A stretch of DNA of 64,000 nt from Streptomyces aureocirculatus. GTDB taxonomy: Bacteria > Actinomycetota > Actinomycetes > Streptomycetales > Streptomycetaceae. Both the position numbers and the translations under genes were made by a program. Location: NCBI RefSeq assembly GCF_000720475.1, contig NZ_JOAP01000028.1:134876-198875 (forward strand). The letters are read 5' to 3'. The notes beneath the pieces are model-generated. The model made no database searches. It was not told the DNA's origin and worked only from the letters and a program-made list of their open reading frames with translations. Below, piece by piece: positions 16,844-25,746 of this stretch. Position 1 is the stretch's first letter. Each line of letters starts with the position of its first letter.

Positions 16844-17985
16844 CCCGCTGGTTCGCCGACGAGAGGCCCCTGCGCGCCGCCCCCGAGGCGACCGTCGCCT
16901 CCGCCGCCCAGGCCCTGCTCCACACCCACCGGCACCGCGCCGTCGACGACCTGACCGAGGCCCTGGTCGACTGCGCGCACCCGCGCGCCGACGAACTGCT
17001 CGGCGCGCTCACCGAGGACGAGCCGTCCGCGCTCTGCCGCGCCGTCGACCGGTGGGCCCACGACGCGCGCCCCGCCCGCCGCATCGCCGCCGCCGTGTAC
17101 GCGCCGCGCACCGCCCCGCACATCACGGGCGAGGCCGACCGCCGCCTCCTGCGGTACGCCGCCCAGGCCCTGCTGTCCCACTCCGCCGACGACGCGCTGC
17201 ACGGCGTCGCCCTCGCCCTCCTCGTACGCGACCCGTACTCCCGCGCCCGCTATCTGCCGCGCGCCCTGAAGCGCTTCGCCGACGGCGACCCGAGCCTGCC
17301 CGCGAGCGCACTCGCCGTCGCGCTCGCCGGCGACCCCGAGCCCGTACTCGCCGCCTTCCGAGCCCGCCTGCGCACGCGGGACACCGGGACCGGCGACATC
17401 CTGCGCAGCCTCGCCCACGTGACGTCGCCCGCCCTCGCGCGGCGCGTCGCGGAGCTCGTACAGGACCAGGTGGAGCAGTGCCCGCGTGCCGCCGCGGACG
17501 CCGCGGCGTACGTGGACCTGCGTCTCGAACAGGGGGCCGCGGTGCGGGACGAACTCTTCCCGCTGGTCGCGGGGTTGCTGCGGGGCCGCGGCGTGGACGT
17601 ACGGGTCGCGCTCGCGCCCGTCCTCGCCGCGCCCGGCACCCCCGTCTCACGGCCCCTGCGGGGCGAACTGCTCGACCTGCTGCTCGCCGGTGAGCGGGAG
17701 CACCCCGTCTTCGAGGCGCTGCTGCGCGCGGTCGGCGGCCGGGGCGGCGGTGCCGAGGGGGACCGGGACCTGGTGCGCCGCGCCGTCCTGCTCTTCGGCC
17801 GCACACCGGACGGAGCCACCCGTTCCGACCGCGTCCTCGTCGACCTGGCGCAGCGCGTGCCGGGCTTCGCGGCGCGGCTGACCACATGGCTCACCGACGC
17901 CCCTGACGACTGGGCCGCCCTGGTCGGTCCGAGCGCCCGGCGTACCGTGACGCAGTCGGCGGGAGCCGTGCCGGTGTCGGCGTGA
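16146..17985 (+). pseudogene. C-terminal part of the frameshifted trypsin-fold/NTPase gene
   Basis: After the 5-base unit at 16141-16145 the coding phase moves to this frame: SASG repeats, then EPPPEPP, then about 470 residues of well-formed helical sequence. Examples are WWGRYLVRETLLRVPDASPY, ARRIAAAVYAPRTA and LARRVAELVQDQVEQCPRAA, which look like HEAT/TPR-type helical repeats as in the C-terminal sensors of STAND proteins. It has no start codon or ribosome site of its own at a sensible position, so without frameshifting or slippage it would not be made. Length of the restored protein would be about 1594 residues. A sequencing or assembly error in the repeat is a real alternative. The gene lies between truB and ribF, unusual for such a protein. 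Confidence 0.65.
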
Positions 17986-18123
17986 GGTCCGCCACCCCGG
18001 CCGATGCGGTCGACAATCTGTCGGCATGGCAGTCTTAGACCTGCGCAATCGACAGTGAACGTACAGACGTACGCGCGTACGGATACACGGATACATACAC
18101 GGGTTCGGCGAGGAGCGAAGACA

Positions 18124-19074
18124 GTGCAGCGCTGGCGTGGCTTGGAGGACATTCCCCAGGACTGGGGGCGCAGCGTCGTCACCATCGGTTCCTACGACGG
18201 CGTGCACCGCGGTCACCAGCTCATCATCGGCCGCGCGGTGGCCCACGCCCGCGAGCTGGGCGTGCCCGCGGTGGTCGTCACCTTCGACCCGCACCCCAGC
18301 GAGGTCGTGCGGCCCGGCAGCCACCCGCCGCTGCTCGCGCCGCACCACCGGCGCGCGGAGCTGATGGCGGAACTCGGGGTGGACGCCGTCCTCATCCTGC
18401 CCTTCACCACCGAGTTCTCGAAGCTGTCGCCCGCCGACTTCGTGGTGAAGGTCCTCGTCGACAAGCTGCACGCCCAGGCCGTCGTCGAGGGCCCCAACTT
18501 CCGCTTCGGCCACCGCGCCGCGGGCAACGTCGAGGTCCTCGCCGAGCTCGGCCGCACCTACGACTACGAGGTCGAGGTCATCGACCTGTACGTGAGCGGC
18601 ACCGCGGGTGGGGGGCAGCCCTTCTCGTCCACGCTCACCCGCCGCCTCATCGCCGAGGGCGACGTCGCCGGCGCCCACGAGGTCCTCGGCCGCCCGCACC
18701 GCGTGGAGGGCGTGGTGGTGCGCGGCGCCCAGCGCGGCCGCGAACTGGGCTTCCCCACCGCCAACGTCGAGACCCTGCCGCACACCGCGATCCCCGCCGA
18801 CGGCGTGTACGCGGGCTGGCTGCACGCCGACGGCGAGGCGATGCCCGCCGCCATCTCCGTGGGCACCAACCCCACGTTCGACGGCACCGAGCGCACCGTC
18901 GAGGCATACGCCATCGACCGCGTCGGCCTCGACCTCTACGGTCTGCACGTAGCCGTCGACTTCCTCGCCTTCGTCCGCGGCCAGGCGAAGTTCGACTCCA
19001 TCGACCAGCTCCTGGTCGCGATGGCGGACGACGTGAAGAAGTCCCGCGAACTGATCGAGGCCACGAACGCCTGA
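18124..19074 (+). CDS. ribF: Bifunctional riboflavin kinase/FAD synthetase
   Basis: 316 residues. The N-terminal FMN adenylyltransferase domain has TIGSYDGVHRGHQLII (nucleotidyltransferase HxGH-like GxHxGH), VTFDPHPSEV and VEGPNFRFGHRAAGN. The C-terminal riboflavin kinase domain has GRELGFPTANVE, the PTAN metal/ATP motif, then GVYAGW and GTNPTFDG. It converts riboflavin to FMN and FAD in the cytoplasm. The GTG start follows an AGGAG site by 8 bases. No FMN riboswitch could be recognised upstream. Position downstream of truB is conserved in Streptomyces, apart from the inserted protease-like gene. Confidence 0.95.
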   Translation: MQRWRGLEDIPQDWGRSVVTIGSYDGVHRGHQLIIGRAVAHARELGVPAVVVTFDPHPSEVVRPGSHPPLLAPHHRRAELMAELGVDAVLILPFTTEFSKLSPADFVVKVLVDKLHAQAVVEGPNFRFGHRAAGNVEVLAELGRTYDYEVEVIDLYVSGTAGGGQPFSSTLTRRLIAEGDVAGAHEVLGRPHRVEGVVVRGAQRGRELGFPTANVETLPHTAIPADGVYAGWLHADGEAMPAAISVGTNPTFDGTERTVEAYAIDRVGLDLYGLHVAVDFLAFVRGQAKFDSIDQLLVAMADDVKKSRELIEATNA

Positions 19075-19183
19075 GCCTCCGGGGCGTGGGGCTGTGCCCT
19101 CGCGGGGTGCGCCCCAGCCCCACCCCTTCCCGAAACCAGGGGCGCTGCGCCCCCTGGACCCCCGCTTTATCGGCGCTCCGCGC

Positions 19184-19308
19184 CTCGTCCTCAAACGCCG
19201 GACGGGCTGAATGGGCCCTCCGGCAGGCAACCGATTTCAGCCCGTCCTGCGTTCAGTTCCTGTCCCGTCGGGCGGCCGATCTCAGCCCGTCCGGCGTTTG
19301 AGGACGAG
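19184..19308. repeat. Dispersed GGCGTTTGAGGACGAG palindrome, copy with perfect 25-bp arms
   Basis: 19184-19208 and 19284-19308 are exact inverted 25-mers, identical in sequence to the arm at 2990-3014. They lie between the convergent ribF and oppF genes and are the best candidate for a shared bidirectional terminator. The flanking 19088-19160 contains further GGGGCT/AGCCCC complementarity. No gene was seen in 19075-19367. Confidence 0.8.
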
Positions 19309-19367
19309 CCCGAAGGGCGATCGACGTCCAGCCGACCGCCGGGTCACCTGCCAGGCCGACCGCACGG

Positions 19368-20387
19368 TCACCCCCGGGCAACCGCCCAATGACAGGCAAC
19401 CTGCGCCCCGGCGGAGCCGGAAAGCACCGGAAGGTCCCGCGTACGGCAGTCCTCCGCGACCCCGGCGCGCTCCGCCTCGCCCCCGGCGAGAACCTGACAC
19501 CGCGCATGGAACCGGCACCCGGCCGGCACCCGGGACGGATCCGGCGGTTCCCCGGTGAGCACCACCGGCTCCCCCTCCGCCTCCGGCAGCACGGACAACA
19601 GAGCCTGCGTATAAGGATGCTGAGGGTCCGTGAGGACCCGCTCGACCGCTCCGGTCTCCACGATCCGGCCCAGGTACATCACCGCGACCCGGTCGGCGAT
19701 GTTCCAGGCCAGACCCAGATCGTGGGTCACCACGAGCGCGGACAGGCCGAGTTCCTCGCGAAGCCGCAGCAGCAGCGCCAGGATCTCGCCGCGCACGGAC
19801 GCGTCCAGCGAGGCCACCGGCTCGTCCGCGACGATCAGCTCCGGTTGCAGGACCAGGGCGCCCGCGATGACCACGCGCTGCCGCTGCCCGCCGGACAGCT
19901 CGTGCGGGTAGCGCAGGAAGAACCGCTCCGGCGGCCGCAGCCCGGCCCGGGAGAGCGCCTCACCGACCGCGGCCCGCTCGTCACCGCCGTACCTGTGGAT
20001 GCGCAGCCCCTCGGCGACAGCCTCGTACACCGTGTGCCGGGGATTGAGCGAACCGCTCGGATCCTGGAGCACGAGCTGGACACGCTTGCGGTACGCCTTC
20101 AGGGCCCGGCTGCGGTAGTCCAGCGGCTCGCCCCCGAACGTGACCCGCCCGGACGTGGGCGGGACGAGCCCGAGCAGGGACCGCGCGAGCGTCGTCTTGC
20201 CGCAGCCCGACTCGCCGACGAGCGCGACGATCTCGCCCGGACGGATGTCCAGGTCCACGCCGTCCACCGCGCGCGCCGGGTCGGCGCCCCGGCGCCCGGG
20301 GAACGTGATGTGCAGGTCGGAGGCAGAGAGCAGCGGCGCGGCCGCGCTCGGCTCCGCGGCCGTCCCTGCGGTGGCTTCGGTCGTCAT
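19368..20387 (-). CDS. oppF: Oligopeptide ABC transporter ATP-binding protein (OppF/DppF type)
   Basis: 339 residues. Walker A GESGCGKT at 58-65, Q-loop LVLQDPSG, ABC signature LSGGQRQR, Walker B LIVADEPVASLD and H-loop VVTHD are all intact. The C-terminal oligopeptide-family extension has the Cys cluster CRFHARC...EDC. It energises import of peptides or related solutes as a heterodimer with OppD at the cytoplasmic face. It is last in the five-gene minus-strand operon; the gap to oppD is 136 bases of GC-rich sequence. Confidence 0.93.
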   Translation of the reverse strand: MTTEATAGTAAEPSAAAPLLSASDLHITFPGRRGADPARAVDGVDLDIRPGEIVALVGESGCGKTTLARSLLGLVPPTSGRVTFGGEPLDYRSRALKAYRKRVQLVLQDPSGSLNPRHTVYEAVAEGLRIHRYGGDERAAVGEALSRAGLRPPERFFLRYPHELSGGQRQRVVIAGALVLQPELIVADEPVASLDASVRGEILALLLRLREELGLSALVVTHDLGLAWNIADRVAVMYLGRIVETGAVERVLTDPQHPYTQALLSVLPEAEGEPVVLTGEPPDPSRVPAGCRFHARCQVLAGGEAERAGVAEDCRTRDLPVLSGSAGAQVACHWAVARG

Positions 20388-20523
20388 GCGCTGCTCCTCG
20401 CGGGGGACCCGGGCGGACGGTTCACGGTGTGCGCCGGGGCGTGCGCGGCGCGGGGCGGGGGCGGTACGGCGTACGCGGGGCTTGGCGTGCGGGGCGTGCG
20501 GGGCGCGCGGGCGCGGGCGCCGG

Positions 20524-21519
20524 TCACCGCGCGGCCTCCGCGGCCGGTTCCGGCTGCCCCGGCGCGCCCACGTGCACGCACGCCGCCCGGCGCGCCGGGC
20601 CCGCCACCCGCAGCACCTGATCCTGCGTGGCGCAGATGTCGAGGGCCACGGCGCACCGCGGATGGAACGTACAGCCGGACGGCAGCGCCGACGGGTCGGG
20701 CGGGTCGCCGGGCAGACCGCGCGGCGCGAACCGCGACGACAGGTCCCCGATGCGCGGGAACGCCGCCGAGAGGGCCTTGCCGTACGGATGCTGCGCCCGT
20801 TCGTACACCTCCCGCGCCGGTCCCTCCTCCACCACCCGGCCCGCGTACATCACCGCGAGCCGGTCGCAGGTGTCGGAGAGCACCGCCAGATCGTGACTGA
20901 TCATGATCAGGCCCAGGTCCTGGTCGGTGACGAGCTGTTCGATGAGGCGCAGGATCTGCGCCTGGATCATGACGTCGAGCGCCGTCGTGGGCTCGTCCGC
21001 GATGATCAGCCGCGGGTCGCAGGCGAGCGCCATCGCGATCATCACGCGCTGGCGCTGCCCGCCGGACAGCTCGTGCGGATAGGCGTCCGCGCGGGCGCCC
21101 GGCAGGCCCACCTGTTCAAGCAGCTCGCGGGCCTTCTTCTTCGCGCCCGCCGGTGTCGCCTTCCTGTGCAGCACGATCGGCTCGGCGATCTGGTCGCCGA
21201 TACGGTGCACCGCGTTCAGCGAGTGCATCGCGCCCTGGAACACGATGGACGCCCCCGCCCAGCGCACCGCGCGCACCCGCCCCCACTTCATCGTGAGCAC
21301 GTCCTCACCGTCGAGCAGGATCTCGCCGGTGACCTTCGTCCCCGCGGGAAGCAGCCGCAGCAGCGCGAGGGCCAGCGTGGACTTGCCGCAGCCCGACTCG
21401 CCCGCCACGCCCAGCTTCTGCCCGGCGGCCACGGAGAGGTCGACCCCGCGGACGGCGGCGGCACCCGTCGCGTACGTCACGGTGAGCTTCCGTACGTCCA
21501 GCAGTCCGTCAGTGGTCAC
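20524..21519 (-). CDS. oppD: Oligopeptide ABC transporter ATP-binding protein (OppD/DppD type)
   Basis: 331 residues from a GTG that overlaps the oppC stop (GTGA), so earlier start codons running into oppC were rejected. Walker A GESGCGKS at 40-47, ABC signature [12 protein letters not shown], Walker [13 protein letters not shown] and H-loop ISHD are present. The C-terminal domain carries CTFHPRC...DIC typical of OppD. The Q-loop reads [10 protein letters not shown], the standard form for this subfamily. Partner of OppF in powering the permease. Confidence 0.93.
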   Translation of the reverse strand: MTTDGLLDVRKLTVTYATGAAAVRGVDLSVAAGQKLGVAGESGCGKSTLALALLRLLPAGTKVTGEILLDGEDVLTMKWGRVRAVRWAGASIVFQGAMHSLNAVHRIGDQIAEPIVLHRKATPAGAKKKARELLEQVGLPGARADAYPHELSGGQRQRVMIAMALACDPRLIIADEPTTALDVMIQAQILRLIEQLVTDQDLGLIMISHDLAVLSDTCDRLAVMYAGRVVEEGPAREVYERAQHPYGKALSAAFPRIGDLSSRFAPRGLPGDPPDPSALPSGCTFHPRCAVALDICATQDQVLRVAGPARRAACVHVGAPGQPEPAAEAAR

Positions 21520-22559
21520 CGGGACACCCCCAGCCTCGGGTTGAGCACGGACTCCACGGCACGTCCGCACAGCGTGAACGCGAGCGCGACCACGGCGATC
21601 GCGATGCCGGGCGGCGCCAGGTACCACCAGTCGCCCGCGCTCACCGCGCCCGCCTCACGGGCGTCCTGGAGCAGTCCGCCCCAGGACACCACCGTCGGGT
21701 CGCCGAGTCCGAGGAACGCAAGGGTCGCCTCGGTCAGGATCGCGCTGGAGATGACAAGCGTGGTCTGCGCGAGCACCAGCGGCATCACGTTCGGCAGTAC
21801 ATGCCGGGCCATGACGTGACCGTGCCCGCCGCCGAGGGCCTGCGCCCGCTCGATGTACGGCCGTGACTCCACGGCGAGGGTCTGCGCGCGCACCAGGCGG
21901 GCCGTCGTCGGCCATGTCGTCACCCCGATCGCCAGGATGATCGTCCAGACGGAACGGTCCATCACGGACGCGAGCGCGATCGCGAGTACCAACGTCGGCA
22001 TCACCAGGAACCAGTCCGTGACCCGCATGATCACCGTCGCGTACCAGCCCCGGAAGTGGCCCGCCGTGATCCCCACGACCGTACCGATGGCCACCGAGAG
22101 GAACGCCGCGAGCAGGCCCACCGTCAGCGAGATCCGCGCGCCCCACACCAGCAGCGCGAGCAGATCACGTCCGAACTGGTCCGTGCCGAGTGGGAACTCG
22201 CCGCTCGGCGCCCGCATGGCCTCGCCCGGGGCCTCCGTCACGCTCTGCGCGTCGGAACCCACGAGCAGTGGCGCGCCCAGCGCCGCGAGCGCGATCAGCA
22301 CGAGCGCCGCCAGCCCGCACACTCCCGCCCGGTGTGTGCGGTACTCCCGCCAGAAGCGGGCCGCGGAGTGCCGTCTGCGGGTCCAGGCCAGGGCCCGGGG
22401 GCTCTTCGCCTCCCGCGGGGGGTCCGACTTGCCTTGTGTGTTGTGTGTGCCTTGTGTGTCCTGGGTGCCTTGTGTGTCCTGGGTGTCCTGGGTGTTTTGG
22501 GTGCCTTGCGTTTTCTCCGGCTCCTGCGGCGCCGGCACGGACGCTGTGTCGGTCGTCAT
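21516..22559 (-). CDS. oppC: Oligopeptide ABC transporter permease (OppC/DppC type)
   Basis: 347 residues from an ATG overlapping the oppB stop (ATGA). Residues 1-60 are a Gln/Thr/Asp-rich cytoplasmic tail containing repeated TQ(D/N/G) units encoded by a tandem DNA repeat. A first membrane helix (VCGLAALVLIALAALGAPLL) and the OppC N-terminal domain follow, with FPLGTDQFGRDLLALLVWG. The BPD_transp_1 domain then has about five helices and the EAA loop ERAQALGGGHGHVMARHVLP, which contacts the ATPases. Forms the channel with OppB. Confidence 0.92.
   Translation of the reverse strand: MTTDTASVPAPQEPEKTQGTQNTQDTQDTQGTQDTQGTHNTQGKSDPPREAKSPRALAWTRRRHSAARFWREYRTHRAGVCGLAALVLIALAALGAPLLVGSDAQSVTEAPGEAMRAPSGEFPLGTDQFGRDLLALLVWGARISLTVGLLAAFLSVAIGTVVGITAGHFRGWYATVIMRVTDWFLVMPTLVLAIALASVMDRSVWTIILAIGVTTWPTTARLVRAQTLAVESRPYIERAQALGGGHGHVMARHVLPNVMPLVLAQTTLVISSAILTEATLAFLGLGDPTVVSWGGLLQDAREAGAVSAGDWWYLAPPGIAIAVVALAFTLCGRAVESVLNPRLGVSR
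22431..22508. repeat. TG-rich 9/18-bp tandem repeat inside oppC
   Basis: Units of CTTGTGTGTCCTGGGTGC and shorter 9-base variants repeat through 22431-22508. Read on the minus strand they encode the TQDTQGTQ tail of OppC. The period is a multiple of three, so copy-number change would alter length but not frame. Confidence 0.75.
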
Positions 22560-23668
22560 CGGCCCACCCTGGGATCGAGCAGCGGATAGATCACGTCGGC
22601 CACCGTGTTCATCAGGATCACCGCCGTCGCGAAGACGAAGAAGAGTCCCTGCACCAGCGGTAGGTCCGGCACGCTCAGCGCCTGGTAGAACAGGCCGCCG
22701 AGCCCCGGCCAGGAGAACACCGTCTCGACCAGGATCGCGCCCGCGACCACCGTGCCCAGGTTCACGAACATCAGCGTGACCGTCGGAAGCAGCGCGTTCG
22801 GCACCGCGTGCCTGCGCCGCACCAAGTCGTCCCTCAGCCCCTTCGCCCGAGCCGTCGTCAGATAGTCGCCGCCCATCTCGTCGAGCAGCGACGACCGCAT
22901 CACCAGGAGCGTCTGCGCGTACCCCACCGCGACCAGTGTCAGCACCGGCAGGACCATGTGGTGCGCCACGTCCACCACGTACGCGAATCCGCTCTCGTCG
23001 CCGCTCTCCATCCCGCCCGTCGGGAACAGGCCCGGCAGCGGGCCCATCCCCACCGAGAACGTGATGATGAGCAGCAGGCCGAGCCAGAACGACGGCACGG
23101 AGTACAGGGTCAGCGCGAGTCCCGTGTGGAAGCGGTCGCCAAGGCGGCCGTTGCGCCAGGCCGTGCGCGTTCCCAGCCAGATGCCGATCAGTGTGTAGAG
23201 GATGTACGCCGTCCCGGTCAGCCACAGCGTCGCGGGAAGCGCCTCCGTGATCTTGTCCAGCACCGGCGCGTGGAACTGGTACGACGTACCGAAGTCGCCG
23301 GTCAGGACATTGCCGCAGTAGTCCGTGAACTGCTGCCACACCGGCTGGTCGAGGCCGAACTCCGTCCGCATCGCCGCCAGTTGTTCGCTCGACACCCGGC
23401 GGCCGCCCGTCATCTGCTTCACCGGGTCGCCCGGGATCAGCCGGAACAGGAAGAAACTCGTGACGAGCACCGCGAACATCGACACCAGGGCGCCGCCCAG
23501 CTTGCCCGCCACATACTGGAGGTAGGCGGTCGTGTCGCGCGCCCGGGGGCCGCGGCGCCCTCGCGGCCCTGCCTGCTCGGCCGGGCCGTCGGGCGCCCCT
23601 CGGTCCGCTCGTGCTGCTTCGGCCTCGGCGGCCAGGATCGCCGCCGGGTTGTTGCCCGCGGCGGTCAT
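22556..23668 (-). CDS. oppB: Oligopeptide ABC transporter permease (OppB/DppB type)
   Basis: 370 residues with the start placed at ATG 23668. Key features are TSFFLFRLIPGDPV, the first membrane helix ending typical of OppB, YRFxxPV-like SYQFHAPVLDKI, and about six helices with the EAA loop TARAKGLRDDLVRRRHAVPNALLP. An in-frame GTG at 23828-23830 overlaps the oppA stop (GTGA) and would add 54 residues. That extension is built from a 30-bp DNA repeat (TTRAHNEPHH) and was not preferred, although the overlap resembles the other junctions in this operon. Confidence 0.9.
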   Translation of the reverse strand: MTAAGNNPAAILAAEAEAARADRGAPDGPAEQAGPRGRRGPRARDTTAYLQYVAGKLGGALVSMFAVLVTSFFLFRLIPGDPVKQMTGGRRVSSEQLAAMRTEFGLDQPVWQQFTDYCGNVLTGDFGTSYQFHAPVLDKITEALPATLWLTGTAYILYTLIGIWLGTRTAWRNGRLGDRFHTGLALTLYSVPSFWLGLLLIITFSVGMGPLPGLFPTGGMESGDESGFAYVVDVAHHMVLPVLTLVAVGYAQTLLVMRSSLLDEMGGDYLTTARAKGLRDDLVRRRHAVPNALLPTVTLMFVNLGTVVAGAILVETVFSWPGLGGLFYQALSVPDLPLVQGLFFVFATAVILMNTVADVIYPLLDPRVGR

Positions 23669-23700
23669 GTGGCACTCGTGGGGGTCTTGTGCTCGGTGCG

Positions 23701-23760
23701 GTGCCCGGGTGGTGTGGTGTGGTTCGTTGTGTGCCCGGGTGGTGTGGCGTGGTTCGTTGT
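23701..23760. repeat. Two 30-bp direct repeats between oppA and oppB
   Basis: 23701-23730 and 23731-23760 are head-to-tail copies (starting GTGCCCGGGTGGTGTGG) with one difference. They lie in the 158-base oppA-oppB gap, or inside an extended OppB N-terminus if the GTG at 23830 is used. Confidence 0.85.
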
Positions 23761-23826
23761 GTGGTCGGGTGCAGTCGTGTGGTTCATGCGGTACTCGCGG
23801 TTGCTCGCGGCATGGTCGGATACCCG

Positions 23827-25746
23827 TCACTCACGGTCGTCTGCTGTCGAGCGGCGGCGCATGGCGAACAGGGCTCCGCCGCCTGCCAGCACCACCGCGG
23901 CTACGGCGATACCGATGATGACACCGGTCGAGCTGCCGCCGTCGGAGGAACCCTTCCCACTCGCCGGTACCGCCGACCACCAACTCCAATAGCCGTCCTG
24001 CCCGTAGATGTTGCCCGCCGCCGACGGCATGGTGGTGATGGACTTGATCTGGTCCGTGCGGTACGCCTCCACGGCGTTCGGGTACGCGATGACGTTCATG
24101 TAGCCCGAGTCGTACAGCCACGACTCCATCTGCTTGACGAGCGCGGCACGCTTGGCCGGGTCGTACTCGGCAAGCTGTTTCTCGTACAGCTCGTCATACT
24201 TGTTGTCGCAGATGAAGTTGTCCGTCGCCGCGCTCTCCTTCGCCTTCTCCGGCAGCGCCGCGCAGGTGTGGATGCCGAGCACGAAGTCAGGGTCGGGGTT
24301 GACGGACCATCCGTCGAAGGCAAGGTCGTACTCACCCGCGTACCAGGGCACCGACACGTCGTCGAGGCAGTTCACCTTGAGTCCGATGCCGAGATCGCCC
24401 CACCACTCCTTCAGATACTTCCCGACGGCCTTGTCGTTCGGGTCGGTCGCGTGGCACAGGATCCGGAAGTCCAGCGGCTTGCCGTCCTTGCCGACGCGCT
24501 TGCTGCCCTTCTTCCTGTACCCGGCCTCGTCGAGGAGTTTCGCCGCCCGCTGCGGGTCGTAGCCCAGCTCCTGGTCCGCCGAGGGCTTCCAGGAGTACTC
24601 CGAGAAGCGCGGCGGGATGTACCCGGCGCCCTCCACCGCGTTGCCCTGGAACACCTTGTCGACGATCGCCTTCCTGTCCACGGAGAGGAACAGCGCCTGG
24701 CGCACCCGCTTGTCGAGCAGCGCGGGGTGGCCGTCGCCGAACTTCTTGCCGTCCCGCGTGCGCGCGCCCGGATTCGTCGCCAGGGCGAAGAAGCGGCGGC
24801 CCGGGCCGTTGTTCACCTTGATGTCCGGCTCGCCCTTGAGGCCGTTCGCCTGCGCGGGCGTCAGGGCCGGCTGGCCCGCCACGAACGACACCTCGCCCTT
24901 CCTGAGCGCCGCGACGGCGGCATCCTGGTCCTTGTACGTCTTGAAGACCAGCTCGTCGAACTTCGGCGCGCCCCGCCAGAAGTTCTTGTTCGCCCTGAGC
25001 TTCACGTACTGGTCGACCTTGAATTCCGACAGCACGAACGGGCCGTTCCCGACCACCGGGAAATCCTTGTCATTGTTGAACTTCGAGATGTCGTCGACCT
25101 TCTCCCAGACATGCTTGGGAACGATCGGGACATCCAGCGCCGCCATGGTCGACTGCGGCTTCTTGAGCTCGATGACCAGCTTGGTGGGGGTGGGAGCCGT
25201 CACCTTCTTGAAATTGGTGACGAAGTTGGAGTTGGCTGTGGCAGTGCCTTCCTTGGACATGATTTTGTTGAACGTCCAGGCGGCGTCCTCCGCCGTGGCC
25301 TTCTTCCCGTCCGACCACTTGGAATTCGACCGAATGGTGTACGTCCAGGTGAGCTTGTCCGCCGACGACTCCCATTTCGTGGCGAATGCCGGGACCGCGT
25401 GGTTGTCCTTGGGGTCGTAGTTCGTCAGATACTCGTACGTCAGCCGGTGAACACTGGTGCTGAGCAGACGCTGCGCGACGAACGGACTGAGCGAGTCGAC
25501 GCTCTGCGCCACCGCGACGGTGAGGGTCTTCTTGCCGTCGTCCTTGGCCTCGGCCTGTTGGGGGGCCGGGTTGAGGGGGGTGGCCAGGGCTGCCGTGAGG
25601 GTGAATGCGGCGGCCGCGGCTGCGGCTGCCAGGAAGGGCAGCCGGGGGTGGAGGCGGGTGGGGCGCGTTCGTGTCCGTGTCCGTGTCCGTGTTGTTCGTG
25701 TCCGTGTCCGTGTTCGTGTTCTGCCGTGCTGATCTTGTGTATCCAT
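23827..25746 (-). CDS. oppA: Oligopeptide/dipeptide ABC transporter substrate-binding protein (SBP_bac_5)
   Basis: 639 residues. The N-terminus has an odd Arg-Thr repeat (residues 9-29) and then a hydrophobic export segment (about 36-55) without a lipobox Cys. The extracytoplasmic solute-binding domain runs about 70-590 (YEYLTNYDPK, TWTYTIRSNSKWSDGKKATA, VVGNGPFVLSEF, the usual family blocks). The C-terminus has a Gly/Ser linker, one membrane helix (GVIIGIAVAAVVLAGGGALF) and MRRR, so the receptor is anchored by its C-terminus rather than by lipid. First gene of the minus-strand operon oppA-B-C-D-F; its TGA overlaps a GTG in the oppB frame. The Arg-Thr repeat is encoded by a hexamer run (GTGTCC, about 25669-25721). 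Confidence 0.9.
   Translation of the reverse strand: MDTQDQHGRTRTRTRTRTTRTRTRTRTRPTRLHPRLPFLAAAAAAAAFTLTAALATPLNPAPQQAEAKDDGKKTLTVAVAQSVDSLSPFVAQRLLSTSVHRLTYEYLTNYDPKDNHAVPAFATKWESSADKLTWTYTIRSNSKWSDGKKATAEDAAWTFNKIMSKEGTATANSNFVTNFKKVTAPTPTKLVIELKKPQSTMAALDVPIVPKHVWEKVDDISKFNNDKDFPVVGNGPFVLSEFKVDQYVKLRANKNFWRGAPKFDELVFKTYKDQDAAVAALRKGEVSFVAGQPALTPAQANGLKGEPDIKVNNGPGRRFFALATNPGARTRDGKKFGDGHPALLDKRVRQALFLSVDRKAIVDKVFQGNAVEGAGYIPPRFSEYSWKPSADQELGYDPQRAAKLLDEAGYRKKGSKRVGKDGKPLDFRILCHATDPNDKAVGKYLKEWWGDLGIGLKVNCLDDVSVPWYAGEYDLAFDGWSVNPDPDFVLGIHTCAALPEKAKESAATDNFICDNKYDELYEKQLAEYDPAKRAALVKQMESWLYDSGYMNVIAYPNAVEAYRTDQIKSITTMPSAAGNIYGQDGYWSWWSAVPASGKGSSDGGSSTGVIIGIAVAAVVLAGGGALFAMRRRSTADDRE

Noticed and set aside
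15786..17126. Minus-strand frame with regular Asp-Pro-Ser/Asp-Ala repeats
   Set aside because: Product of the 12-bp minisatellite read backwards; the start lies within the real C-terminal coding region of the plus strand.
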